This document shows positions 54,535 through 63,321 of a DNA stretch of 64,000 nt, piece by piece (within the stretch, counting starts at the first letter, position 1; every line of letters begins with the position of its first letter). The stretch comes from MPNO01 sp965205995 (GTDB lineage: Bacteria; Pseudomonadota; Alphaproteobacteria; MPNO01). A program made the position numbers and the translations under genes. A model generated the notes under the pieces. The model was not told the DNA's origin, did no database searches, and was given only the letters and a program-made list of their open reading frames with translations. Where the stretch lies: NCBI GenBank assembly GCA_965205995.1, contig OZ242200.1, positions 4,216,001 through 4,280,000 on the forward strand, given 5' to 3'.

Positions 54535-55146
54535 CTATTCTCCCGCGCCGCTCTTGGTCGAGCGCTCGCCTTCGAACCCGTCGGTCCCGGCATCCTCGCC
54601 CGCGATGTGGCGCAGGCCCGACCGAAGATAGTCGTATCCGGTGATCAGAGTCAGCACGGCCGCGGCCCACAACCCGAGCTCGCCGATCGTCCCCCAGGGG
54701 ATGTCCCACGGTCCCGCCTCGCCGAGGAGCAGGATGGCTATGGCGGTCATCTGGATCGCGGTCTTCCATTTGGCAAGCCGGCTGACCGGCATGCCGACGC
54801 TGATCCCGGCAAGATATTCGCGCAAGCCCGACACCAGGATCTCGCGGCACAGGATCACCAGCGCCGGCAGCACCGCAAGACCCTCGATTTGGCCGAACCC
54901 CGCCATCATCAGAAGCGCCGCGGCGACCACCAGCTTGTCGGCCACGGGGTCGAGGAAACGGCCGAGCGCGGAGCGCTGGTCGAAGCGCCGCGCGATATAT
55001 CCGTCGAAGAAATCGGTGATGCCCGCGAGGACGAAGACGGCGAAGGCGAGCCGGTTGCCGATCTCGCCGCCGACATAGAACGACGCCACCAGCACCGGGA
55101 TCAGCGCGATCCGGATCAGCGTCAGCAGGTTCGGGATATTCGTCAT
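54535..55146 (-). CDS. pgsA: CDP-diacylglycerol-glycerol-3-phosphate 3-phosphatidyltransferase
   Basis: 203 aa from ATG 55146 (MTNIPNLLTLIRI). An inner-membrane enzyme making phosphatidylglycerophosphate. The CDP-alcohol phosphotransferase signature D-G-x2-A-R-x8-G-x3-D-x3-D is in DFFDGYIARRFDQRSALG and FLDPVADK. It lies between uvrC and mobB; uvrC-pgsA-moa order is common in alphaproteobacteria. The tail is hydrophilic after the last helix. Confidence 0.96.
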   Translation of the reverse strand: MTNIPNLLTLIRIALIPVLVASFYVGGEIGNRLAFAVFVLAGITDFFDGYIARRFDQRSALGRFLDPVADKLVVAAALLMMAGFGQIEGLAVLPALVILCREILVSGLREYLAGISVGMPVSRLAKWKTAIQMTAIAILLLGEAGPWDIPWGTIGELGLWAAAVLTLITGYDYLRSGLRHIAGEDAGTDGFEGERSTKSGAGE

Positions 55147-55153
55147 CGCCCGG

Positions 55154-57079
55154 TCAGGCCCCGCCGTGGAAGTGGTCATAGACCCGCCTCGCGACAGTCT
55201 TGCTGATCCCCTCCACGGTCTCGAGGTCCACCAAGCCCGCCTTTGCCACGCCCGAGGCGGAGCCGAAATGGTTGAGCAGCGCGCGCTTGCGCCGCGCGCC
55301 GATACCGTTGATCTCGTCGAGCGGAGAGCGCCTGATCGCCCGGGTCCGGCGCGCGCGATGCGCGCCGATCGCGAAGCGATGCGCCTCGTCGCGCAGGCGC
55401 TGCATGAAATAGAGCACCGGGTCGTCCGGCCGCAGGGTGAAGGGCTCGCGCCCGGCCATGTAGAACCGCTCGCGCCCGGCGCGGCGATCCGGACCCTTGG
55501 CGATGCAGACCAGGGCCAGGGACTCTATGCCGAGATCGGCGAGCACATCGCTTGCGGCCGAGAGCTGCCCCGGCCCGCCATCGACGACCGCCAGATCGGG
55601 CCAGGCGCCGCCTTCGCGGCCGGGATCCTCGCGGATCGCGCGGGCGTAGCGGCGCTGCAGCACCTCGCGCATCATCGCGTAGTCGTCGCCCGGCGCGATG
55701 TCGGTCGATCTGATGTTGAATTTGCGATAGGCCGCCTTCTGGAAGCCTTCCGGTCCGGCGACGACCATGGCGCCGAGCGCGTCGGTGCCCGAGATATGGC
55801 TGTTGTCGAACACCTCGATCCGCCGGGGCGGCCCGTCGAGCGCGAAGAGCTCGGCCACGCGGTCGAGCAGGCGGCGCTGGGCCGCGCTTCCCGCGAGCCG
55901 CCGGCCGAGCGAGTCGCGGGCGTTCTCCACCGCCTGGTCGACCAGCTTGCGGCGCCCGCCGCGCTGCGGCGTGGCGATCCGGACGCGGCGCGCGGCGCGG
56001 AGCGAGAGCGCCTCCGCCAGCAGATCGACCGCCTGCGGGCGGTGGTTCGCGAGGATCAGCGGCGGCGGTGTCTTGTCGGTGTAGAACTGGCCGAGAAAGG
56101 CGCCGAGCACGCGGTCCGGCGGTTCGTCCCTGGCCTGGGCGGGGAAATAGGTCCGGCTGCCGAAATTCTGCCCGGCGCGGTAGAAGAAGACCTGGATACA
56201 GGTTTGTCCGGCGGTCTGGGCGGTGGCGAAGATGTCCGCGGTGCCGAGCGAGCGCACATTGATGTCCTGGCGCGCCTGGACTTCGCTGAGCGCACGGATG
56301 CGGTCGCGATAGACCGCCGCGTTCTCGTATTCGAGCGCATTGCTCGCCGCCTCCATCCGCTCGGACAGTTGCTGCTGAAGGCCGTGGCTCCGCCCGCTCA
56401 GGAAAGCGCGCGCCTGGACGACGATCTCGTCATAGGTGTCCGCCGCGACGCGCCCGACGCAGGGGCCGGCGCAGCGCTTGATCTGGTATTGCAGACAGGG
56501 CCGCGTGCGCGAGGCGAACACGGCATCCGAGCACGAGCGCAGCGGAAACACCTTTTGCAGGGTCAACAACGTGCGGTTGACCGCGCCGGCGGAGGCAAAG
56601 GGTCCGAAATATTCTCCCTTGCGGCTGTGCGCGCCACGGTGCTTGAGGAGTTGCGGCCAGTCATGGTCGCGGGTCAACAGGATGTAGGGGAACGACTTGT
56701 CGTCCCGCATCAGGATGTTGTAGCGGGGCTTGTGCTCCTTGATCAGATTGGCCTCGAGCAGCAGCGCCTCGGCCTCGGTGTGGGTGGTGATCACCTCGAG
56801 CGACTGGGTCTCGGCGATCATCCGGTGCAGCCGGGGCGGCAGGCGGCCGGGCCGGGTATAGGCGCTCACCCGCTTGCGCAGATCCTTCGCCTTGCCGACA
56901 TAGAGGGCCGCGCCGTCCGGGTCGAGCATCCGGTAGATTCCCGGGCGCGCGGGCAAAACCCTGACCTCGGCGGAAATCGCCTCGACCCCCCGGGCGAGCG
57001 TCTCGGCCCAGCGGATCTCCAGCGGGTCGTCGGTCGCCGCGCGCCGCCTTGCTTCCGATCCGGCCGCCGTTTCCGCCAT
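55154..57079 (-). CDS. uvrC: Excinuclease ABC subunit C
   Basis: 641 aa from ATG 57079. The nuclease for nucleotide excision repair that cuts both sides of a lesion. The GIY-YIG nuclease domain is GIYRMLDPDGAALYVGKAKD, with a UVR motif, a UvrC RNase-H-like domain and a C-terminal helix-hairpin-helix region (INGIGARRKRALLNHFGSAS). It works with UvrB, encoded 2.7 kb away. The stop is eight bases before pgsA. Confidence 0.97.
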   Translation of the reverse strand: MAETAAGSEARRRAATDDPLEIRWAETLARGVEAISAEVRVLPARPGIYRMLDPDGAALYVGKAKDLRKRVSAYTRPGRLPPRLHRMIAETQSLEVITTHTEAEALLLEANLIKEHKPRYNILMRDDKSFPYILLTRDHDWPQLLKHRGAHSRKGEYFGPFASAGAVNRTLLTLQKVFPLRSCSDAVFASRTRPCLQYQIKRCAGPCVGRVAADTYDEIVVQARAFLSGRSHGLQQQLSERMEAASNALEYENAAVYRDRIRALSEVQARQDINVRSLGTADIFATAQTAGQTCIQVFFYRAGQNFGSRTYFPAQARDEPPDRVLGAFLGQFYTDKTPPPLILANHRPQAVDLLAEALSLRAARRVRIATPQRGGRRKLVDQAVENARDSLGRRLAGSAAQRRLLDRVAELFALDGPPRRIEVFDNSHISGTDALGAMVVAGPEGFQKAAYRKFNIRSTDIAPGDDYAMMREVLQRRYARAIREDPGREGGAWPDLAVVDGGPGQLSAASDVLADLGIESLALVCIAKGPDRRAGRERFYMAGREPFTLRPDDPVLYFMQRLRDEAHRFAIGAHRARRTRAIRRSPLDEINGIGARRKRALLNHFGSASGVAKAGLVDLETVEGISKTVARRVYDHFHGGA

Positions 57080-57418
57080 CGCGATCCTATTCCCGGCCCC
57101 GTGTGGCAGCGCCGCCGATCGGGACGGGCGCGTCGAAATGCCGCACGAATGTCCACCGAAGCTGTGGAAAACTTTGTTGACAAAACGCCGTGCCGGGCGA
57201 GTCAGTCAACAAAATCAAGGCGCTTCTCCACTTTGCCCAAAAAATAGGCAGATTCTGTAAACCGTTGAATTATAATACGAAATCAAAAGTCAAGCGTTAA
57301 AGAAACATTACACGGCACAAAATCCGCCGGAAATGTAACCGGTTAGGGCGCCTGCGCCGGGGCTGTGAAAAAAACCTTCGATATGCCCCCTCGCGATCAC
57401 GGAAACCTATACGCGATT
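57080..57418. other. Long AT-rich intergenic region between uvrC and folB
   Basis: No gene is visible in these 339 bases. From 57150 to 57400 the base composition is far more AT-rich than its surroundings. TTTGTTGAC (57173-57181) and GTCAACAAA (57205-57213) form a perfect nine-base inverted repeat with a 23-base gap. TATAAT occurs on the minus strand at 57274-57269, without a good -35, and could serve uvrC. A T7 tract (minus strand, complement of 57368-57374) follows folB and may mark a weak terminator. Confidence 0.5.
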
Positions 57419-57841
57419 TCACAGAGTCTTGTTTTCCCTTTCGATTTCGACACCGGCGCTCTCGGCATCGTCGAACACGTCGAGCTTCTCGATTCTGACG
57501 GCGGCGCGGCGGACCCGGCGGTCGTCGAGGCAGATCTCGGCGATCCGTTCGGCGAAAGTCTCGACGAGATTGACGTGTCCCGCCCCGGCAAGCTCGCGGA
57601 TCCGCACCACCAGCGTATCGTAGTTGACGACATCCGCCAGGCGGTCGCGATCGGCGGGACCGGTCTCCAGCACATCGAGCGACAGATTGATCCGCACCCG
57701 CTGACGGCCGTCGCGCTCGTAGCGGTGGACGCCGATCAGGCAGTCGAGCACCAGATCGCGGACGAACATGCGACGGGTCCGGATCGGCGCCTCGTCGGCG
57801 GATGCCGGAACGGCGGCGCTGCGGGCGGTCAGGATCTTCAT
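57419..57841 (-). CDS. folB: Dihydroneopterin aldolase FolB
   Basis: 140 aa from ATG 57841 (MKILTARSAAVPAS). The tunnel-fold enzyme cleaves 7,8-dihydroneopterin in folate synthesis. Family residues are MFVRDLVLDCLIGVHRYERD, RINLSLDVLE and ERIAEICLDDRRVRRAAVRI. The N-terminal 30 residues are longer than usual. It overlaps the FolM-like gene end by four bases, which argues for coupled translation of two pterin enzymes. Confidence 0.93.
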   Translation of the reverse strand: MKILTARSAAVPASADEAPIRTRRMFVRDLVLDCLIGVHRYERDGRQRVRINLSLDVLETGPADRDRLADVVNYDTLVVRIRELAGAGHVNLVETFAERIAEICLDDRRVRRAAVRIEKLDVFDDAESAGVEIERENKTL

Positions 57842-58611
57842 TCGGACACCGGCGTCGCGCCGCCGGGCGGTTGGGCCCATCCGAGATGCTGCCCGCCGTC
57901 CAGCGCGATCATCTGGCCGGTCATCGCCGGGGTGCGCAGGATGAACTCGACGGCCTCGGCCACCTCCGCCGGCGCGGTGCCGCGGCCGAGCGGCATCATC
58001 CCGGCCTGACGGTCGAACTGCGCCCGGCTCTGCCGCGGGCTCGGCAAAGTGGGGCCGGGGCCGATTCCGTTGACCCGGATGCGCGGAGCGAGGGCGAGCG
58101 CCATGGTCCGGGTCAGCGCCCACAACCCGGCCTTGGTCAGGGTGTAGGAGACGAAATGCGGGGTCAGGTTCCACACCCGCTCGTCGAGGATGTTGACGAT
58201 ATTGCCGCTCCGGTCCGCCGGCAGCGCGGCCGCCATCGTCTGCATCAGGACGAAGGGCGCGCGCAAATTGGTTTCCATATGCCGGTCCCAGCTTTCCCTG
58301 CTGGCCGTGGCGACGCTGTCATGCTCGAACACCGAGGCGTTGTTGACCAGCACCGAGACCGGACCCAGCGCCGCCTGGGCGCGGGCGATCAGCGCCGCGG
58401 TCTCCGATTCGTCGGTGAGGTCGGCGGCGATCGCCACCGCCCGCCCGCCGGCGCTCTCGATCGCGGCCACCGCGCCGGCCGCGTCCTCGGCCGAGGCGCG
58501 GTAGTGGATCGCCACCGCATGGCCGCGCCGCGCCAGGGCTTCGGCGATCGCCCGGCCTATACGCCGCGCCGCGCCGGTGACCAGCGCGGCGCCCGGTTCC
58601 GTTTCCGACAT
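57838..58611 (-). CDS. SDR pteridine reductase (FolM-like)
   Basis: 257 aa. The cofactor motif is TGAARRIG, matching the TGxxxRxG signature that separates pteridine reductases from other SDRs, whose second Gly is normal. The active site has NNASVFEHDS, and Tyr-x-x-x-Lys is in SYTLTKAG. It likely reduces dihydrobiopterin, dihydromonapterin or dihydrofolate with NADPH. Its overlap with folB supports a pterin or folate role. Symbol folM is not assigned because this is by motif only. Confidence 0.85.
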   Translation of the reverse strand: MSETEPGAALVTGAARRIGRAIAEALARRGHAVAIHYRASAEDAAGAVAAIESAGGRAVAIAADLTDESETAALIARAQAALGPVSVLVNNASVFEHDSVATASRESWDRHMETNLRAPFVLMQTMAAALPADRSGNIVNILDERVWNLTPHFVSYTLTKAGLWALTRTMALALAPRIRVNGIGPGPTLPSPRQSRAQFDRQAGMMPLGRGTAPAEVAEAVEFILRTPAMTGQMIALDGGQHLGWAQPPGGATPVSE

Positions 58612-58642
58612 CGTTGCAAGATCGCGCGTCGGCGTCCGCGGA

Positions 58643-59623
58643 TCAAGCGCCGGCTCCGGGATAGGTTCCGCTCATCCCCCAGAACTGGCCGGCGACATAG
58701 GCGCCGTAGAGCGCCAGCAGCAACGCCGCCTCGGTACGCGCCAGCCGCCACCCGGTGAACAGCAGCGCCAGCAGCAGAAGCGTTACCCCGGAGAGCACCC
58801 AGAGGTCGAAACCGACGATCTTGTCCGCGAACGGCACCGGCACCGCGATCGCGGTGATGCCGAGGATTCCGAACAGGTTGAAGATGTTGCTGCCGATGAC
58901 GTTGCCGATGCAGACATCGGCATGGCCGCGATAGGCCGCGACCATCGAGGTGGCGAGTTCCGGCAGCGAGGTGCCGATCGCCACCAGGGTGAGCCCGATG
59001 ACCTCGTCCGGCACCCCTGCGTTACGGGCCAGCGAGGTCGCTCCGTCGACCAGAAAATCCGCGCCCAGGCTGATCGCGCCGAAACCGCCGACAATGGTGA
59101 GGATTATCAGCCAAAGCTGCCGCGGCAGCCCGGTCAGCGCCTCGGCCTCCTCGCGGTGGAGCCGGGCCGGTCCGCTGTTGGCCCGGGCATCGTTCCACAG
59201 CGACAGGCCGATATAGGCGGCGAGCGCCGCGACCATCAGCGCGCCTTCATGGCGCTCCGCCGAGCCGCCGATGGCGACGATCACGAAGACCGCCGTCACC
59301 CCGGCCAGCACCAACCCGTCGCGGCGAACCGCGCTGGGCGTGACCGCGATGGGGCAAATCAGCGCGGCGACGCCGAGGATCAGCATCATGTTAGCGAGAT
59401 TGCTGCCGATCACGTTGCCGACCGCGATGCCGGGCGCGCCGCTCAGCGCCGCGTTGAGGCTGACCAGGAGCTCGGGGAGGGAGGTGCCGAAACCGACGAT
59501 GGTCAGGCCGATCACCAGCGGCGAGACGTCGAAACGCCGGGCCAGCGCGACGGCCCCGCGAACGACGATTTCGCCCCCGAAGAAGAGGAGGACGAAACCC
59601 GCGGCAAGGAACAAAAAGGTCAT
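58643..59623 (-). CDS. Calcium/sodium antiporter (YrbG type)
   Basis: 326 aa from ATG 59623. Ten or so hydrophobic helices. The two alpha repeats carry the ion-binding motifs GFGTSLPELLVSLNAA and GNVIGSNLANMMLILG, then AIGTSLPELATSMVAAY and GNVIGSNIFNLFGILG. It exchanges Na+ for Ca2+ at the inner membrane. A longer frame adds 70 unrelated residues and was rejected. The gap to uvrB (130 bases) shows nothing notable. Confidence 0.95.
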   Translation of the reverse strand: MTFLFLAAGFVLLFFGGEIVVRGAVALARRFDVSPLVIGLTIVGFGTSLPELLVSLNAALSGAPGIAVGNVIGSNLANMMLILGVAALICPIAVTPSAVRRDGLVLAGVTAVFVIVAIGGSAERHEGALMVAALAAYIGLSLWNDARANSGPARLHREEAEALTGLPRQLWLIILTIVGGFGAISLGADFLVDGATSLARNAGVPDEVIGLTLVAIGTSLPELATSMVAAYRGHADVCIGNVIGSNIFNLFGILGITAIAVPVPFADKIVGFDLWVLSGVTLLLLALLFTGWRLARTEAALLLALYGAYVAGQFWGMSGTYPGAGA

Positions 59624-59753
59624 CGATCGGGCATCGTGCCGTGGCGTGGGAGGAAGCGCCGGGAGGGCTCGGGACGCGGCGGCCCCTCGGGTCCGGGCCG
59701 CGCCCGGCAGAACCCGATATGGGGTCCGGACGTGGCAGGTTCCAGACCGCCGA

Positions 59754-61877
59754 TCATCGCCTCCCGCGCTTGCCGCGGGCGTATTTGTTCCCCCGCCCCT
59801 TCGACGACCCGGCCGCCCGCATCCGCGCGGCAAACCGCTGCTCGCCGGTCGGGATGCCCAGATCGGTCGCTTCGAGGCGCTGGATCTCGTCGCGCATCCG
59901 GGCCGCCTCCTCGAATTCGAGATTGGCCGCAGCTTCCTTCATGCGCTTTTCGAGGTCCGTCAGATAGGTCTGAAGGTTGTGCCCGATCAGATTGGGCATG
60001 TCCTCGTCGAGCGTGCCGACGGTCACGCGGTCCTGCTCGTAAACGCTGCCGAGGATGTCGGCGATGTCCTTCCTGATGCTCTCCGGGGTGATGCCGTTGG
60101 CCTCGTTGAAGGCGGTCTGCTTGGCGCGGCGGCGGTCGGTCTCGCCGATCGCGTAGTCGAGCGACGCGGTGACCCTGTCGGCGTAGAGCACGACGCGGCC
60201 GTCGATATTGCGCGCGGCCCGGCCGATGGTCTGGATCAGCGAGGTCTGGGACCGCAGGAAGCCTTCCTTGTCCGCATCCAGGATCGCCACCAGTGCGCAT
60301 TCCGGGATGTCGAGCCCCTCGCGCAGCAGGTTGATGCCGATCAGGACATCGAACGCGCCGAGCCTGAGGTCGCGGATGATCTCGACCCGCTCCAGCGTCT
60401 CGATGTCGGAGTGCAAATAGCGCACGCGGATACCCGATTCCTGGAGGTACTCGGTCAGGTCCTCGGCCATCCGCTTGGTCAGGGTGGTGACCAGGACCCG
60501 CTGGTTCCGCGCCGCCGCCTCGCGGCACTCCGCCATCAGGTCGTCGACCTGGTGCTCCACCGGCCGGATTTCGCAGACCGGATCGATCAGCCCGGTCGGG
60601 CGGATCACCTGTTCGACGAACGCGCCGCCGGTCCGTTCCAGCTCCCACGGGCCGGGCGTCGCCGAGACGAAGACGGTCTGCGGGCGCATCGCTTCCCACT
60701 CCTCGAACTTGAGCGGGCGGTTGTCGACGCAGGACGGCAGCCGGAACCCGTACTCGGCGAGGGTGGATTTGCGGTTGAAGTCGCCGCGGAACATGCCGCC
60801 GAGCTGAGGCACGGTCACGTGGCTCTCATCGACGATGAGGAACGCGTCTTCGGGCAAATACTCGAACAGCGTCGGCGGCGGCTCGCCGGGCCGGCGGCCG
60901 GTGAGAAAGCGGGAGTAGTTCTCGATGCCGGCGCAATGGCCGGTGGTCTGCATCATCTCGAGGTCGAAATTGCTCCGCTGCTCGAGGCGCTCGGCCTCCA
61001 GGAGCTTGCCGTTTTCGCGGAACAATTCGAGGCGTTCGGCGAGCTCGACCTTGATATGCCGGATCGCCTGCTGGAGCGTCGGGCGCGGGGTGACGTAGTG
61101 GCTGTTGGCATAGACGGTGACGCCTTCGAGCTCGGCCGTCCTCTCCCCGGTCAGGGAGTCGAATTCGTGGATCGACTCGATCTCGTCGCCGAACAGCGAC
61201 AGCCGCCAGCCGCGATCCTCGTAATGGGCGGGGAAAATCTCCGCCGAGTCGCCGCGCACCCGGAACGTGCCGCGCACGAAATTCGCATCGTTGCGCCGGT
61301 ATTGCAGCTCGACCAGCCGCTTGAGCAGCGCGCCGAGCTCGACCCGCTGCCCCTTTTCGAGCCGGATCGTCATCTCGGAATAGGTCTCGACCGAGCCGAT
61401 GCCGTAGATGCACGACACGCTGGCGACGATGATGACGTCGCGGCGCTCCAGGAGGGAGCGGGTCGCGGAGTGGCGCATGCGGTCGATCTGCTCGTTGATC
61501 GAGGCGTCCTTCTCGATATAGGTGTCGCTGCGCGGCACATAGGCCTCGGGCTGGTAGTAGTCGTAATAGGACACGAAGTACTCGACCGCGTTGTTGGGAA
61601 AAAAGCCGCGCATTTCGCCGTAGAGCTGGGCGGCGAGCGTCTTGTTGGGGGCGAGGATCAGCGTCGGCCGGGCGATCTGCTTGATCACATGCGCCATGGT
61701 GAAGGTCTTGCCCGAGCCGGTGACCCCGAGCAGCACCTGGTCGCGCTCGCCATTGTCGATACCGGCGACGAGTTCCGCGATCGCCTGCGGCTGGTCGCCG
61801 GCCGGATCGAAGCCGGAGACGACTTCGAACGGGGCGCCGGGACCGGCGCGGGGGCGTTCGGCGAGGGCGGTGGTCAT
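59754..61877 (-). CDS. uvrB: Excinuclease ABC subunit B
   Basis: 707 aa from ATG 61877. The DNA-damage-loading helicase of nucleotide excision repair. Walker A GVTGSGKTFTMAHVI (about 56-70), the beta-hairpin and helicase motifs (VYGSGSVETY-like region; DESHVTVPQ), and the C-terminal UVR motif LEKRMKEAAANLEFEEAARM match UvrB throughout. It is not adjacent to uvrC. It diverges from the aminotransferase gene with 91 bases between starts, which holds the promoters of both. Confidence 0.97.
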   Translation of the reverse strand: MTTALAERPRAGPGAPFEVVSGFDPAGDQPQAIAELVAGIDNGERDQVLLGVTGSGKTFTMAHVIKQIARPTLILAPNKTLAAQLYGEMRGFFPNNAVEYFVSYYDYYQPEAYVPRSDTYIEKDASINEQIDRMRHSATRSLLERRDVIIVASVSCIYGIGSVETYSEMTIRLEKGQRVELGALLKRLVELQYRRNDANFVRGTFRVRGDSAEIFPAHYEDRGWRLSLFGDEIESIHEFDSLTGERTAELEGVTVYANSHYVTPRPTLQQAIRHIKVELAERLELFRENGKLLEAERLEQRSNFDLEMMQTTGHCAGIENYSRFLTGRRPGEPPPTLFEYLPEDAFLIVDESHVTVPQLGGMFRGDFNRKSTLAEYGFRLPSCVDNRPLKFEEWEAMRPQTVFVSATPGPWELERTGGAFVEQVIRPTGLIDPVCEIRPVEHQVDDLMAECREAAARNQRVLVTTLTKRMAEDLTEYLQESGIRVRYLHSDIETLERVEIIRDLRLGAFDVLIGINLLREGLDIPECALVAILDADKEGFLRSQTSLIQTIGRAARNIDGRVVLYADRVTASLDYAIGETDRRRAKQTAFNEANGITPESIRKDIADILGSVYEQDRVTVGTLDEDMPNLIGHNLQTYLTDLEKRMKEAAANLEFEEAARMRDEIQRLEATDLGIPTGEQRFAARMRAAGSSKGRGNKYARGKRGRR

Positions 61878-61968
61878 GGCCCGAATATAGGCGCCGCGCG
61901 GGCGGGTTGAACAGGAGTCCGGGCCGACCTAGGTTGCGGGCATCCAAGCCACGCCCCGGAGCAGCCAT

Positions 61969-63171
61969 ATGTCCATCCTCGCCGAGCGTCTTTCGCGCAT
62001 CAAGCCATCGCCCACCAACGCCCTCACCGGCAAGGTGCTGGAGCTCAAGGCGGCGGGGCGGGACATCATCGGGCTCGGCGCCGGCGAACCCGATTTCGAG
62101 ACGCCGGACAACGTCAAGGAGGCCGGGATCCGCGCGATCCGGGAAGGCGATACGCGCTACACCCCGATCCCCGGCACGATGGCGCTGCGCCAGGCGATCT
62201 GCGGCAAGCTGGAGCGCGAGAACGGGCTCGGCTACGCGCCCGACGAGGTGATCGTTTCCTGCGGCGGCAAGCAGGTGCTCTACAACGCCTTCGTCGCCAC
62301 CCTCGACGAGGGCGACGAGGTGATCGTCCCGACGCCCTACTGGGTCTCCTACCCGGACATGGTCCTGCTGGCGGGCGGCACCCCGGTCTTCGTCGACGGC
62401 AAGGAGGAGCGCGGCTTCCGCATCGCGCCGGAAGATCTGGAAGCGGCGATCGGCCCGCGCACCAAATGGGTGCTGATCAACTCGCCGAGCAACCCGAGCG
62501 GCGCAGCCTATACCCGCGACGAGCTGGCGGCGCTTTGCGCGGTGATCCGCCGGCACGAGCATGTCTGGATCCTGACCGACGACATGTACGAGCACATCGT
62601 CTATGACGGCTTCTCCTTCGCCACCCCGGCCGCGGTCGACCCGTCGCTCAAGGACCGGACGCTGACCGTGAACGGCGTCTCCAAGGCTTACTGCATGACC
62701 GGCTGGCGGCTCGGCTACGCGGCCGGGCCGAAGGAGCTGATCCGGGCGATGGTAGTGGTGCAGTCGCAGAGCTCGACCCACACCTCGTCGATCAGCCAGG
62801 CGGCGGCGGTGGAGGCGCTCAACGGGCCGCAGGATTTCCTGGCCGGGAACGCCCGCATATTCCAGCAGCGCCGCGATCTCTGCATCTCCATGCTCAACCA
62901 GGCGATCGGGCTGCGCTGCGGCACGCCGGAGGGCGCCTTCTATCTCTACATCTCCTGCGCCGGGGCGATCGGCCGCAAGACGCCGGACGGAACGCTCATC
63001 GGAGACGACACCGACTTCGTCACCTACCTGCTCGAATCCGAGGGGGTTGCCGTGGTCCAGGGGGCGGCGTTCGGGCTGTCGCCCTATTTCCGCATCTCCT
63101 ATGCCGCCTCCAACGCCGAGCTCGAAGAGGCCTGCCGGCGGATCCAGAGGGCCTGCGCGGCGCTCGCGTGA
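61969..63171 (+). CDS. Aspartate aminotransferase family enzyme
   Basis: 400 aa from ATG 61969. A class I PLP enzyme transferring amino groups between aspartate and 2-oxoglutarate or a prephenate-type acceptor. The PLP Lys is in NGVSKAYCMTGWRLGY (about 233-248); SPSNPSGAAYTRDEL, and FRISYAAS with the substrate Arg near the C-terminus, are standard. It is close to alphaproteobacterial AatA. Upstream is a purine-rich ribosome site (GGAGCAG). Confidence 0.95.
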   Translation: MSILAERLSRIKPSPTNALTGKVLELKAAGRDIIGLGAGEPDFETPDNVKEAGIRAIREGDTRYTPIPGTMALRQAICGKLERENGLGYAPDEVIVSCGGKQVLYNAFVATLDEGDEVIVPTPYWVSYPDMVLLAGGTPVFVDGKEERGFRIAPEDLEAAIGPRTKWVLINSPSNPSGAAYTRDELAALCAVIRRHEHVWILTDDMYEHIVYDGFSFATPAAVDPSLKDRTLTVNGVSKAYCMTGWRLGYAAGPKELIRAMVVVQSQSSTHTSSISQAAAVEALNGPQDFLAGNARIFQQRRDLCISMLNQAIGLRCGTPEGAFYLYISCAGAIGRKTPDGTLIGDDTDFVTYLLESEGVAVVQGAAFGLSPYFRISYAASNAELEEACRRIQRACAALA

Positions 63172-63321
63172 CCGGGGCCGGGCGCCCGGAAAGGTCTTGA
63201 TTCGGGGGGGCCGCGCTGAAACATTACGGCGTTCGAGGACAAACGGGACGGTTGCGCCGTGGGACACCGTGCGGCGGCGCGGCGCGTATCCTAGAACATG
63301 TCTCGGCCAGGGGAGAGAAAC

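Noticed and set aside
60826..63267. 813-codon minus-strand ORF over uvrB and the aminotransferase
   Set aside because: Shadow of uvrB and the aminotransferase; low-complexity, Arg-rich product.
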